A DNA stretch of 40,323 nt, taken from positions 1 through 40,323 of the forward strand of contig NZ_KK082678.1 in the NCBI RefSeq assembly GCF_000599605.1, written 5' to 3'. A program made the translations under genes and the position numbers. The first letter of the stretch is position 1. Each line of letters begins with the position of its first letter. The stretch comes from Prevotella sp. HJM029 (GTDB lineage: Bacteria; Bacteroidota; Bacteroidia; Bacteroidales; Bacteroidaceae). A model generated the notes under the pieces. It searched no databases. It worked only from the letters and a program-made list of their open reading frames with translations, and was not told where the DNA came from. Below, in pieces: positions 14,982 to 23,572 of the stretch.

Positions 14982-15005
14982 ACTTGATTTTAACATAAAT
15001 CAAGT
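14982..15005 (-). terminator. Possible terminator of the helicase gene
   Basis: ACTTGATTT and AAATCAAGT form a perfect 9-bp stem with the loop TAACAT, 69 nt past the helicase stop. The tract beyond it on the minus strand is A-rich, not T-rich, so this is a weak call. Confidence 0.35.
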
Positions 15006-15073
15006 CGATCATTTTTTTCGAATGGTTGGAGTTATGCGCTGTCTATCTTCAGTGGAATGGTGCACTAAAGGGC

Positions 15074-17779
15074 TTAAAGAAGGCTACTTTCAGTGAGTGT
15101 TTCAGGCGGAAGCGGCAAGAAATTCAACCAAGGTGCCAGCGGAACGATGAAGCGTGAAGGGGCAATCTCGTGGCGTTGCCCTCGACTATCGATGCGCACT
15201 GTGCGGTGATGAATGATCAATCGTTTGCGAGTGCGCGTGATAGCCACATAGAATTTGCGTGCATCCTCGGCCACTTGTGCAGGATTGTGCTGGTGATAAT
15301 AGTTGGGATAGCGCCCTTCTACCACGTCAAACACCAACACATTTTCAAACTCCAAGCCCTTAGCTTTGTGCAACGTTGTCACAAAAACCGGCTCGTTTAC
15401 CACACCCTTGCTGCACAAATCGGTCTCTTTAAGCGTGTTCAATTCCATGCAATGGGCACTCAGTTGCACGGCCAATGGTTGCTGTTCGTCCTCCTTTTGC
15501 AACGCTTGTTCAACATAACGCACCACAGTTTGGAAATATTCCACAGGCTGAAAAAGTTCCATTTGCAAGCACAATTCATAGGCTTCGCGCAGCGCTTGAC
15601 TCAAGGTGACGGCCGCTTTTCCTTGCAACCACAGCTGCGCTTGCGTGTGTTCCCACAGGGGTTGGTAGTTGTTGCGTAATATTCTTCGGCGTGCCATCAC
15701 CCGCTCTTGTGCCAAAAACTGTTGCTGTTGGGGCACGATGTCCAATGCCTTGCGATAGCAATAGCTTGTTAATTCGCGTGTAGCTGCGACATCAGCATCG
15801 GCCAAGTGGCTGTTTTCGCCAGCCAAATGCAACACCTCTAACAGATGTTTGAGTTTGTATTGTCGCAAACCCGGTCGCAAAAGTTTGGCCAACAGCAGCG
15901 TGTCGAAATAGTTATTCAATAGCGAAAGGTCGGTATAGTGGGGCAAATTGCGCTGCAAGTTGGCTGTCAAAATGTGCACATCATAGTCGGCATTATGCCC
16001 CAAGAGCGTTGTTCCTTGCGCATAATCCATAAACATTTGCAGTGCCTTCTCCCGTGCAACAAGCGGCTGATGTCGGCGTGCTTCAATCATCGGATTGACC
16101 ACATCGCCCAGCATTTCGGGGATGGTTTGATGGGTTTCTATATAAACACAAAACTGCGAACCGGGCACCATTTCTCCTTGTTTGATTTGCACTGCTGCAA
16201 TTTGCACAATGTCATCGTGCACTATATCGAGTCCTGTTGTCTCGGTGTCGAAGATAGTTATCACCTCGTTTTCATAGGTATGGACAAATCGTTGCACGTA
16301 GGTTGCGTCGTCGTTGCGCAGCAAATCGGGCAATAACAATGCACGTTGGCCGCACGCTTGCACAAAATTGCGGGCAGAAGTCGGCGTCTGAAATACCTGC
16401 GTTCCTTGCACAATGCGCGACCAAGCCAAGAAGTTTAGGGCATCGTTCATCACGGTGAGGTGAGCAAAGAGCAATTTCATAGCCGGCTGATTGAATAAAT
16501 CGTCGCCCGAAATCTTAAAATGTGGCACCCCCATCTCGTGCAAAGCCCTGCTCACTTCGTTGGCATCGGCATTGGCATTCACAATGATTGCTGTGCGTTC
16601 TTGGGGGAAACGTTGCAGCCAAGTCGCTGCCTGTTGTGCCACATCACGATAGGCTTCGTCGAAAGTTGTTGAGGGCATGCACAGCAATTCGTCGCCCGTA
16701 GTGGGCGGATTGAACTGTGTTGTGGGCAGCAGTTCGGGCGAAATGTGCAGCTGTTGCGTGGCATAAGCGTTGAAAACATCCAACAAATATTTCGGCGAAC
16801 GGTGGTTATAGCTTAGCGTGTGCACCTGTCCTGCGCAACGTTGGCGCAGAAACTCGAGCGTAGAGAGCTTGGCACCCATAAACGAAAAGATGCTTTGTTG
16901 CGGGTCACCCAAATACAATACGCATGGCTTCCCCACGCCATCGTCGGCTGTCAGCGCATCGATGATGGCTAATTGCAGCGGATTGAGGTCCTGTACCTCG
17001 TCTACTTGTATCCATGAATAGCGCGGCAACAAGTCACGATTTTCATAGGCTAAGAGCAGAATGTCTTCGAAATCGATGAGCAAATTCTCCTTTTTATAGC
17101 GGCGATATTGGCCTGCTAAGCGCATTTTTTGCAGCAGTCGACCCACCAAAACCTGTGTGCCTGCGTCGAAAGTATATTCGCTATACACGTCGGTGTGGGC
17201 GTAAATATCCAACAATGTCGCAGGCGTAAACTCCTGTTGTGCTGCTTTGCAGAGCGCTCTTAGCGCCATGATGTCTTCGCGGTTGAGGCAATCGGGATGC
17301 AAACGCAGTGCTTTTGGCTGCTTTGTTTCAATCTGAAAGAGCAGATGTTCTAAAAACATCACCTCCATATACATGCTTTTTCGGCGCGGATTAGCAGCCA
17401 CAGCATTTTCGTCTTCGCCTGTAAATCCACAGAGAATGCTCAGCAAATCGTCGTCCGAAACCACCGATGTGGCGGCCGAGATGAGTCCTTTTTCAAACAA
17501 AAAATGGGAGCAAAACCGATGCACATTGCCCATGAATGGAGCTTCATCGGTTTGCGAAAGCATCGGCAATGCACGCTCTTGCATGCTGCGTGCTGCACGG
17601 TTGGTGAACGTGAGGCACAGCATTTCGCTAAAAGGCACACCCGCTTCGCACGCCTTTTTGAGCCGTTCGGCCAAGATTTGTGTCTTTCCGCAGCCGGGAG
17701 GAGCCAACACAAGATGGAACCCTTCGGTGAGGTTTAGCACCAATTCTTGCGAGGCATCGGGGATAAAAGCGTTGCTCAT
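15074..17779 (-). CDS. UvrD-like DNA helicase with inserted DnaQ-like 3'-5' exonuclease domain
   Basis: A 901-residue superfamily 1A helicase. Motifs in order are Walker A APPGCGKTQ (about 26-33), motif Ia LTFTNRAARSM, DEVQD (Walker B, about 260), LGDPQQSIFSFMGA (motif III), YNHRSP (motif IV region), and at the end TLHKAKGLEFENVLVFD and KFYVAITRTRKRL (motifs V and VI). Between the two halves sits an exonuclease domain from about residue 510: FDTETTGLD (Exo I), HNADYDVHIL (Exo II) and HLADADVAATREL (Exo III). The fusion could unwind and trim DNA in repair. I chose ATG 17779 (MSNAFIPDAS) because the promoter ends 5 nt before it; the frame is open to 17818. Confidence 0.9.
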   Translation of the reverse strand: MSNAFIPDASQELVLNLTEGFHLVLAPPGCGKTQILAERLKKACEAGVPFSEMLCLTFTNRAARSMQERALPMLSQTDEAPFMGNVHRFCSHFLFEKGLISAATSVVSDDDLLSILCGFTGEDENAVAANPRRKSMYMEVMFLEHLLFQIETKQPKALRLHPDCLNREDIMALRALCKAAQQEFTPATLLDIYAHTDVYSEYTFDAGTQVLVGRLLQKMRLAGQYRRYKKENLLIDFEDILLLAYENRDLLPRYSWIQVDEVQDLNPLQLAIIDALTADDGVGKPCVLYLGDPQQSIFSFMGAKLSTLEFLRQRCAGQVHTLSYNHRSPKYLLDVFNAYATQQLHISPELLPTTQFNPPTTGDELLCMPSTTFDEAYRDVAQQAATWLQRFPQERTAIIVNANADANEVSRALHEMGVPHFKISGDDLFNQPAMKLLFAHLTVMNDALNFLAWSRIVQGTQVFQTPTSARNFVQACGQRALLLPDLLRNDDATYVQRFVHTYENEVITIFDTETTGLDIVHDDIVQIAAVQIKQGEMVPGSQFCVYIETHQTIPEMLGDVVNPMIEARRHQPLVAREKALQMFMDYAQGTTLLGHNADYDVHILTANLQRNLPHYTDLSLLNNYFDTLLLAKLLRPGLRQYKLKHLLEVLHLAGENSHLADADVAATRELTSYCYRKALDIVPQQQQFLAQERVMARRRILRNNYQPLWEHTQAQLWLQGKAAVTLSQALREAYELCLQMELFQPVEYFQTVVRYVEQALQKEDEQQPLAVQLSAHCMELNTLKETDLCSKGVVNEPVFVTTLHKAKGLEFENVLVFDVVEGRYPNYYHQHNPAQVAEDARKFYVAITRTRKRLIIHHRTVRIDSRGQRHEIAPSRFIVPLAPWLNFLPLPPETLTESSLL

Positions 17780-17784
17780 GGGGA

Positions 17785-17792
17785 CAAAGATA
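17785..17792 (-). promoter_or_regulatory. -7 box abutting the helicase start codon
   Basis: On the minus strand TATCTTTG is followed by TCCCC and then ATG at 17779. TTGT lies 18 nt upstream of the box. Transcription would start at or within a few bases of the start codon, giving a leaderless or nearly leaderless mRNA. Confidence 0.65.
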
Positions 17793-17857
17793 GTATAAAA
17801 CATTGAAAGGACAAGCATATTCTTTCCATGAATAACATAGAGAATGCGGCATAAATA

Positions 17858-17889
17858 TTTGCTATTTCACTTTGAAACCTTTATTTTTG
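17858..17889 (+). promoter_or_regulatory. Promoter of the GNAT gene
   Basis: TTTG (17858-17861), a 20-nt spacer and TATTTTTG (17882-17889) match the Bacteroidota consensus exactly. The ATG at 17903 lies 13 nt downstream, so the leader is about 8 nt. It diverges from the helicase promoter. Confidence 0.75.
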
Positions 17890-17902
17890 CAGCAAAAAGA
17901 CA

Positions 17903-18415
17903 ATGCAACACTCCATTCTTTTCCGCCAAGCTAAGGCGCAGGACGTTGCTGTCTGTTGGCAAATTGTGGACGAAGCACGCAACAACATGATGGCCGAAGG
18001 CAAGCAACAATGGGACGAACACTATCCCACACGCGCTATTATCGAGCAGGATATTGCAGTCCACAAGGCCTATCTCCTTGCAGAAGGCGATGCGATTTTG
18101 GCCTATGGGGTGCTCGATTTGCAGGGTGAGGCAGCCTATTTGCAGCCCACTGCACACTGGTTGACAGAAGGAAAATATGGTGTTATCCATCGTTTGGCCA
18201 TCGCTTTGCAGGCACATGGACGAGGTTTGGCCAAGCAATTCTTTGCCGAGTGTGAGACACTTTGTCGTGCACAGGGCATCTATTCGATAAAGGTTGATAC
18301 CCATTTCGACAACCACGCCATGTTGCATTTGCTCCAAGCAATGGGCTATCAGGCGTGTGGCAGTGTGAGTTATGGTCCTCGAGGCAATCGTTTGGCTTTC
18401 GAAAAAACATTCTGA
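17903..18415 (+). CDS. GNAT family N-acetyltransferase
   Basis: A 170-residue acetyltransferase. The acetyl-CoA binding motif A is seen as IHRLAIALQAHGRGLAKQFF at about residues 95-114 (the R/Q-x-x-G-x-G/A pattern as QAHGRG). Motif B follows as IKVDTHFDNHAMLHLLQAMG. Substrate cannot be deduced. It has its own promoter, diverging from the helicase, and is followed after 79 nt by a glutaredoxin gene. Confidence 0.9.
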   Translation: MQHSILFRQAKAQDVAVCWQIVDEARNNMMAEGKQQWDEHYPTRAIIEQDIAVHKAYLLAEGDAILAYGVLDLQGEAAYLQPTAHWLTEGKYGVIHRLAIALQAHGRGLAKQFFAECETLCRAQGIYSIKVDTHFDNHAMLHLLQAMGYQACGSVSYGPRGNRLAFEKTF

Positions 18416-18494
18416 TGCAGGGCAACCAGCAAGCAAAAATCATTGGGCATAGCATTTGCCTATTTACAATAAGTTTCATTAAAACAGAAAGATT

Positions 18495-18788
18495 ATGATT
18501 AAGATGTATGTCATGCAGACTTGTCCTTACTGCACCTATGTAGAGAAGCAGGTAGAAGGAAATCCCAATTTCAAGATCATTGATATTGGTAAGCACGTTC
18601 ACAACCTCAAAGAATTTTTAGATTTGCGCGATCATCATCCCGCTTTTGATGAGGCAAAGAAGATTGGTGACGTGGGTATTCCGTGCTATGTGCGCGAGGA
18701 TGGCAGCGTAACCTTGTCGTCAGCAGAGGTTGGTTTGGAGCCCATGCCCGATGGTCCTGCATGTAGTATTGATGGAACAGGTTGCTGA
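18495..18788 (+). CDS. Glutaredoxin-like protein
   Basis: A 97-residue thioredoxin-fold protein with the active site CPYC at residues 10-13 (MQTCPYCTYVEKQV), and the cis-proline region VGIPCYVRED. The usual glutaredoxin length is 80-100. The Cys-containing C-terminus (DGPACSIDGTGC) is an uncommon addition that might carry extra redox function. It shares the TGATG stop/start with the HAD phosphatase gene that follows, so the two are co-translated. Confidence 0.88.
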   Translation: MIKMYVMQTCPYCTYVEKQVEGNPNFKIIDIGKHVHNLKEFLDLRDHHPAFDEAKKIGDVGIPCYVREDGSVTLSSAEVGLEPMPDGPACSIDGTGC

Positions 18789-19609
18789 TGGAACAACACT
18801 ATCAACTCATTGCACTCGACCTTGACGGTACTTTAACCAATAGTGAGAAGGTCATTAGTCCGCGTACTCTATCGGCTTTGCAGGAAGCCCAAGCCAAAGG
18901 GGTGAAGATTGTGTTGGCTTCGGGGCGTCCGAGTTATGGCATTCGTCCTTTGGCCGACGAGCTTTCGCTGGACAAGACGGGCGGTTTCATCTTGGCCTAT
19001 AATGGCGGAAAGGTGATTGATTGCCACACAGATGAAGTGATTTACGAACGCAAGTTGGATGGCGACTTGGTGCCTTTGTTGCACGATGAGGCCTTGAAGG
19101 CGGGGTTAAACATCCTTGTTCACCAGAAAGGGGGCATGATAACCACCGATGATAGCAATCCCGAAGTGCAATTAGAAGGGCGCATCAACCATTCAACCAT
19201 TATCCATCAGCCCGACTTTTGGACGCGCACCGACAACGTTGTCAACAAGTGTTTGATTGTGGGTGAGCGCGAAAAGGTGGCCGCTTTAGAAGCCAAACTC
19301 CGCGCCACGATGAGCCATCGTATGGATGTTTATTGTTCGATGCCCGAGTTTTTAGAGTGCGTTCCCAAAGGAATTGACAAAGGAGACTCGCTCAGTCAGT
19401 TGGCAAAACACCTGCATATTGCACGCGAAGCGGTAATGGCTTGCGGCGATGGCGAGAACGATTTGTCGATGATTCGCTATGCGGGTTTAGGAATTGCCAT
19501 GGCTAATGCCGTGGAAAGCGTGAAGGCTGCTGCCGATTTTGTGACGCTATCCAATGATGAAGACGGCGTGGCCTACGTGGTAGAGCGGTTTGTTTTAGAT
19601 AAGATTTAA
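18788..19609 (+). CDS. Cof-type HAD-IIB family phosphatase
   Basis: A 273-residue hydrolase with all HAD motifs: DLDGTLTNS (motif I, nucleophile Asp), VLASGRPSYG (motif II), a lysine in KGIDKGDSL (motif III) and GDGENDLSMIRYAG (motif IV). The C2B cap lies between motifs II and III. Such Cof-type enzymes dephosphorylate sugar phosphates or flavin precursors; the exact substrate is not readable. ATG 18788 overlaps the glutaredoxin stop by one base. A hairpin terminator follows at 19675-19713. Confidence 0.92.
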   Translation: MEQHYQLIALDLDGTLTNSEKVISPRTLSALQEAQAKGVKIVLASGRPSYGIRPLADELSLDKTGGFILAYNGGKVIDCHTDEVIYERKLDGDLVPLLHDEALKAGLNILVHQKGGMITTDDSNPEVQLEGRINHSTIIHQPDFWTRTDNVVNKCLIVGEREKVAALEAKLRATMSHRMDVYCSMPEFLECVPKGIDKGDSLSQLAKHLHIAREAVMACGDGENDLSMIRYAGLGIAMANAVESVKAAADFVTLSNDEDGVAYVVERFVLDKI

Positions 19610-19674
19610 CCCTTATCTGCGTGCAACAGCTGACTTGTTAGTTCTCTGTTCGTCCTGAATAGAATGTAAAAATG

Positions 19675-19713
19675 TCAGCGTGGTCAGGGAGTTTGTCTCC
19701 CTCGCCACGCTGA
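19675..19713 (+). terminator. Rho-independent terminator after the HAD gene
   Basis: TCAGCGTGG and CCACGCTGA pair at the base, and AGGGAG with CTCCCT near the loop TTTGT, followed by TGTTTTTTG. It is a classic hairpin plus T-tract. Confidence 0.8.
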
Positions 19714-19910
19714 TGTTTTTTGTGGTCAATGTGCCTTTGGTGCCGTTGCACCATGAGAATTTTTTTAAAAAGCAATGCTTTTGTGCTGTAATATGGTAGA
19801 GATTCGTGCATAAAAGCGTAGAAAATCGCTGGACGAAATGAAAGGTAAACAATAAATAGAACCTCGATAGGATACTTTTCAAACAGAAAGAATCGTTTCT
19901 TATAAAAAGA

Positions 19911-19942
19911 TTTGCTAATTTTGTATCAGATATTTATATTTG
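19911..19942 (+). promoter_or_regulatory. Promoter of the FtsZ-like/UDG-like pair
   Basis: TTTG (19911-19914), a 20-nt spacer and TATATTTG (19935-19942) match the consensus exactly. TAATTTTG at 19916-19923 is a second perfect -7 box, and TTTGCTAAT is repeated at 19911 and 19940. The leader to ATG 19972 or 19981 is about 25-35 nt. Confidence 0.65.
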
Positions 19943-19971
19943 CTAATATGGAAGTAAACTTAAGAATATAA

Positions 19972-20706
19972 ATGATAAAAATGGAAGAATCAAAACAACC
20001 CTTAGATTTTGGAGTATCCCAATACGGTGCTTATCATTGTTTCGGAGATAAAGCCACAGAATATTTAAGCTGTCTAAAACAACCTTATGCGGATATATCT
20101 AATTGCAATATTAATAACCAGGATTCCGAACAATACCTTATTGCTATTTTTGTCTTCACGGACAATGCTGAAGTATATACATCTGAAATAGATACTTTCA
20201 TAAAAAGATATAAAGATTTTACCAATAGTATTTTTATTTTAGACCTGCATTCTAACTTACAATATGAGGCATTCAGGGAAAGATGGGGGCTATATAATAT
20301 CATACTTTCTTCGTCGTATTGTACTTTACAAAAGAGCATTTTACACTATCTGTTGTTTTTCTATCATTTTATAGAAGGACCAGGTTTCTTAAACATGGAT
20401 ATTTGTGATTTTAAATTATGTTCTCGTATTGCAACTTTTATTATCTCAGGGGCGGCCTCTTCTCTTGCTCACCCTATTCATCCTATACCATATAAAAATG
20501 AGCTTTATAAAAATAATCTTCGTTTCGTGATGCTTGGAATAGAATTAAAAAGCATTAATACAAGAGAGGCAACGAGGGATATGAATATTTTAGCTAACTT
20601 TATGAATCAGCTCCCAGAGGATTTGGATTTCAAATGTCAGATTAGTTCTAACCATGGTCACCCTCATACTGAATATGTTGTAGGCTTCAATAAACCTCTT
20701 ATCTAA
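19972..20706 (+). CDS. Divergent FtsZ/tubulin-like protein lacking the GTP-binding glycine box
   Basis: A 244-residue protein (ATG 19981 is an alternative start). Residues 124-165 match the FtsZ core in order. A helix (LHYLLFFYHFIEG) leads into PGFLNMDICDF (137-147), which parallels the FtsZ block PGLINxDFADV; SRIATFIISGAASS then parallels the 'M..AMMGxGxAS' strand. The C-terminus (RFVMLGIELKSINTREATRD, then FKCQISSNHGHPHTEYVVGF) parallels the FtsZ C-terminal domain. The N-terminal half has the expected strand-helix layout (LIAIFVFTDNAEVYTSEIDT) but no GGGTGS-like T4 loop, so GTP binding is doubtful. It is followed after 56 nt by a UDG-like gene. The FtsZ relation is my reading by eye. Confidence 0.6.
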   Translation: MIKMEESKQPLDFGVSQYGAYHCFGDKATEYLSCLKQPYADISNCNINNQDSEQYLIAIFVFTDNAEVYTSEIDTFIKRYKDFTNSIFILDLHSNLQYEAFRERWGLYNIILSSSYCTLQKSILHYLLFFYHFIEGPGFLNMDICDFKLCSRIATFIISGAASSLAHPIHPIPYKNELYKNNLRFVMLGIELKSINTREATRDMNILANFMNQLPEDLDFKCQISSNHGHPHTEYVVGFNKPLI

Positions 20707-20762
20707 AAGAAAGAGATTACTAAATTGCTAGAAAAAAATATTCACATTAATAATAAGCTTCA

Positions 20763-21569
20763 ATGGGAAAATATGACAGCCAGTTAGAATCGCTATTCAA
20801 CGATTGGATAAAAGCAAGTGAGAAGGATGAATATCACGAGAGACGTGATATAAATAACAATATAATATTTACATATGATGGTTTGATGTATAAACCAGAT
20901 TTATCAATAGATGTTGAAGATGATTGGGAAAAAGAAAATAAACGCATAATGTTTCTTTTGAAGGATCAACCTTCAGATTGGAGTGATGATGCACGTAAAT
21001 GGTTAAAGGATTATCCAGATGATAAGGAGGAGACGAAAAAAAGGAAAGCTAAAAATAGAGAGTTAAGGTCAAAATTCATTCATAATATTGCAAATTTATT
21101 TTATGGCATATACAATTCTCGTGTTGGTAGTGTTGTTTCTTTCGACTCTCTTGATAAGGAAGACGTCAAAAGGACCTTCCTCACAAAACCATTTGCTTTT
21201 GTCGAATGTAAAAAACAAGGAGGTAAGAGGACTATTTCTGATTCCAAACTTAATTATTATTTAAACAATGCTGATTATAAGCCTCTTTTGGTCAAGGAAA
21301 TCAAAATCCTCAATCCTAACGTCATTGTTTGTACTAACAATAATATTTATAACTTTGTAATTAACATGTTTGGTGGTGAAGATGAGTTCTTAAAAAAACA
21401 AGGCCACAATAGTATAAGAATACGTCCTGCAAAGAATGATGTAGAAGCTTTAATTATTCTGAATACTTATCACCCTAGCGCAAGACAAAGCTATCTTACG
21501 TTCTTTGAAGGGGCTATGGACCATTATAGGGCCTTCCTAAATAATCCAGATTTGGGGTTTGATTTATAA
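20763..21569 (+). CDS. Uracil-DNA-glycosylase-fold-like protein
   Basis: A 268-residue protein resembling the UDG superfamily. The strand RIMFLLKDQP (61-70) stands where UDGs have GEAPG or GQDPY. A central block AFVECKKQGGKRTISDSKLN recalls family members that follow with a K/N-rich strand. EIKILNPNVIVCTNNN (179-194) is the typical 'I..L.P..I...G' strand, and LNTYHPSARQS (233-243) carries the HPS motif. The N-terminal 50 residues are extra. The catalytic Asp of motif A is not obvious, so activity may differ or be lost. Its partner is the FtsZ-like gene in the same AT-rich islet. Confidence 0.6.
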   Translation: MGKYDSQLESLFNDWIKASEKDEYHERRDINNNIIFTYDGLMYKPDLSIDVEDDWEKENKRIMFLLKDQPSDWSDDARKWLKDYPDDKEETKKRKAKNRELRSKFIHNIANLFYGIYNSRVGSVVSFDSLDKEDVKRTFLTKPFAFVECKKQGGKRTISDSKLNYYLNNADYKPLLVKEIKILNPNVIVCTNNNIYNFVINMFGGEDEFLKKQGHNSIRIRPAKNDVEALIILNTYHPSARQSYLTFFEGAMDHYRAFLNNPDLGFDL

Positions 21570-21732
21570 ATTGAGACCTCTGCAAAACTCTATGTACTTA
21601 AAATAATTATCACAGAACATCAACAAGTTGCATATTATACCTCCTTACCGAGGGGGTGAGACCTTGAACCATTAAATTATCAGAGATAGAAAACATCATC
21701 TACAACTATGCTAATAAGATAACGCATATTCT

Positions 21733-22780
21733 ACGCGAGTTCGGGATAAGAAGATTGCTTAAAAGTTGGTAATCTCGCTATTATTTTGTAAATTTATAGT
21801 TGAAAATCAGTAACTTATAAAACAAATATAGCGATGACTACCAAGGACAAAGTTACAGAAATATTCTGTATTATCGATGAGTTTGACAAAAATTTGGATG
21901 GTGAGCTGAAGAGAAATCTGCGTTTACCCAACTAGGATGGTAATGGGAAACGTTACAGAAATCGTAAAGGAAGACTTTCCGAAAGTGAGGTGATGACGAT
22001 TCTTATATGCTATTATTTCGGTACCTATCGCAATTTTAAGGAGTATTATCAGAATTGTATCCGCGGCTGCTTCCACAAAGAGTCCCCCCATGCGGTATCC
22101 TATAATCGTTTTGTAGAGCTCATGCCTCGTGTATTCTGCAAAATGATGCTCTTCATGATGCTCTATGCTTTCGGCAAGGGTACGGGGATAACGTTCGTTG
22201 ACAGCACAATGATCCCCGTATGCCACAACGTAAGAAGGTATTTCAACAAGGTCTTTTCGGGGATCGCCAAGAACGGAAAAGGGACGATGGGCTGGTGCCA
22301 TGGCTTCAAACTTCACCTGCTTTGCAATGATTCGGGCGAAGTAATCACATTCTGTCTTACAAGGGCCAACGTGGATGACAGGGATACAGGGGGTGGAATG
22401 TATTTACGAAGGTGCTCTATGGGAAGGTCTTTGCTGACAGAGGGTATATTAAGCAAGAACTCTTCGAAAGCCTATTCTCTCAAGGTATTCTGGGCTCGTT
22501 CATGGCCTAAAGGCCAAAATGAAGAACAAGCTGATGCCGATGTGGGATAAGATAATGTTAAGAAAACGCTATATCATCGAGTGCATCAATGAACTCTTGA
22601 AGAATAAAGCTAACCTCGTACACTCGCGACATCGCTTGATACACAACTTCATTATGAACCTATGTTCTGCCCTAACAGCCTATTGCTTTTTTGACAATAA
22701 ACCTGAGGCACTACCTGTTTATGTCGAAAAATCAAGGCAGTTAGAACTATTTGCATACTGACCTTATCCCGAACTCGAGT
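21733..22780 (+). mobile_element. Decayed IS982-family insertion sequence
   Basis: The ends carry the inverted repeat ACnCGAGTTCGGGATAAG (left 21733-21750; right complement 22763-22780), 18 bp with one mismatch, and the length is about 1,048 bp. No clear target duplication is visible. It borders the AT-rich islet on its right side, next to comF. The 160 nt left of it contain a degenerate sequence with GAGACCTCTGCAAAACTC at 21572, which looks like another IS end. Confidence 0.75.
21832..22761 (+). pseudogene. IS982 family transposase, inactivated
   Basis: Reading pieces in order restores an IS982 transposase: MTTKDKVTEIFCIIDEFDKN at 21832, an in-frame TAG at about 21934, then SEVMTILICYYFGTYRNFKE, FVDSTMIPVCHN and GWCHGFKLHLLCN. 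A frame change near 22395 follows, then a stop after LGSFMA near 22508, and finally KRYIIECINELLKNKANLVH and the C-terminus up to 22761. At least one nonsense mutation and one frameshift disrupt it. It should be inactive unless helped in trans. Confidence 0.82.
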
Positions 22781-22830
22781 AGTAATTGGCGGGTAATTGC
22801 ATTACTTTTGGTTGGCAATCCATTTGCCCT

Positions 22831-23559
22831 TTATTCTTTTACCACACCCAAGGCGAGCACACTGATGATGACACCTTCAGCTTCGGCCAATGCTTTGGCG
22901 CAGGCAAGGGTGGTGGCTCCCGTGGTCACTACGTCGTCAATGAGCAGCACATGGCGCCCTTTGATGGCTTGTGGTCGGGTTAATTGAAATGCGTGTTGCA
23001 CATTCTCTTGTCGTATTTGCACATCAGCCTTTGTCTGACTGCCTGCAAAGTGTGTTCTGATGAGCACTTTGTCTAAGATAGGGATGCCCGTGATGCGTGC
23101 CACACCTTCTGCAATACACCTGCTTTGGTTGTAGCCTCGCTGGCGTTTTCGCGCCGGGGTGAGTGGCACAGGGATAAGACAATCCACACCATCGAAGAAG
23201 CCTTCGGGCGCCATTTCCTTGGCCATCATGTAGCCTAATTGTTCGCCTATGACGGCACGATGATGGTATTTCATGGTGTAGATGGCCTTGCTGACGGGCG
23301 ATTTTGCTGCATAGTAGAACCAGGCTGCTGCTCGTTCGATGGGCACTTTGCGCCAATAGAGGCGGCAAAGCAGGTTGTCGCGTGGGGTGAGGTGTTGATA
23401 GGTGCGGGGCAAATGCCAATTACAGGTGATGCACAAGGCTATCTCGTTGGTCGTTAATCGCTTTCCACAGATGGCGCAATAACGCGGAAACAACAGGTTG
23501 CTCAAGGCGCGTAACTGTTGCAAGACGGCATGGAGTGGGGTGGAAAGCAGTGGGTTCAT
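22831..23559 (-). CDS. comF: ComF family protein (phosphoribosyltransferase-like)
   Basis: A 242-residue protein with an N-terminal zinc-ribbon (CAICGKRLTTNEIALCITC, two CxxC pairs) and a C-terminal PRTase domain with the PRPP loop VLLIDDVVTTGATT. ComF homologues support DNA uptake or related DNA metabolism. ATG 23559 (MNPLLSTPLH) lies 13 nt after the recX stop; the frame is open to 23661, but that part overlaps recX. It is the last gene of the yihY-prmC-recX-comF operon and ends 50 nt from the IS982 remnant. Confidence 0.92.
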   Translation of the reverse strand: MNPLLSTPLHAVLQQLRALSNLLFPRYCAICGKRLTTNEIALCITCNWHLPRTYQHLTPRDNLLCRLYWRKVPIERAAAWFYYAAKSPVSKAIYTMKYHHRAVIGEQLGYMMAKEMAPEGFFDGVDCLIPVPLTPARKRQRGYNQSRCIAEGVARITGIPILDKVLIRTHFAGSQTKADVQIRQENVQHAFQLTRPQAIKGRHVLLIDDVVTTGATTLACAKALAEAEGVIISVLALGVVKE

Positions 23560-23572
23560 GGTTTTGTTGGGT

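Larger units (their letters stand above)
14730..15073. other. Leader and promoter region of the YxKP-fimbrillin operon
   Basis: No gene is evident. It holds a -7 box at 14922-14929 (minus strand), about 190 nt of AT-rich leader with a small GCACA/TGTGC hairpin near 14760, and the inverted repeat at 14982-15005 close to the end of the helicase gene. Confidence 0.4.
19610..19971. other. Boundary between core genes and the AT-rich islet
   Basis: This stretch holds the HAD terminator and the promoter of the FtsZ-like gene and no gene that I can support. From about 19740 the base composition turns visibly AT-rich. Confidence 0.4.

Noticed and set aside
19613-19882. Minus-strand open frame of 89 residues after the HAD gene
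   Set aside because: It crosses the HAD terminator hairpin and has no domain or start signal.
21680-21772. Open stretch encoding SEIENIIYNYANKITHILREF considered as a gene
   Set aside because: It has no start codon and is preceded by a stop, and it runs into the IS982 end; it is a fragment at most.
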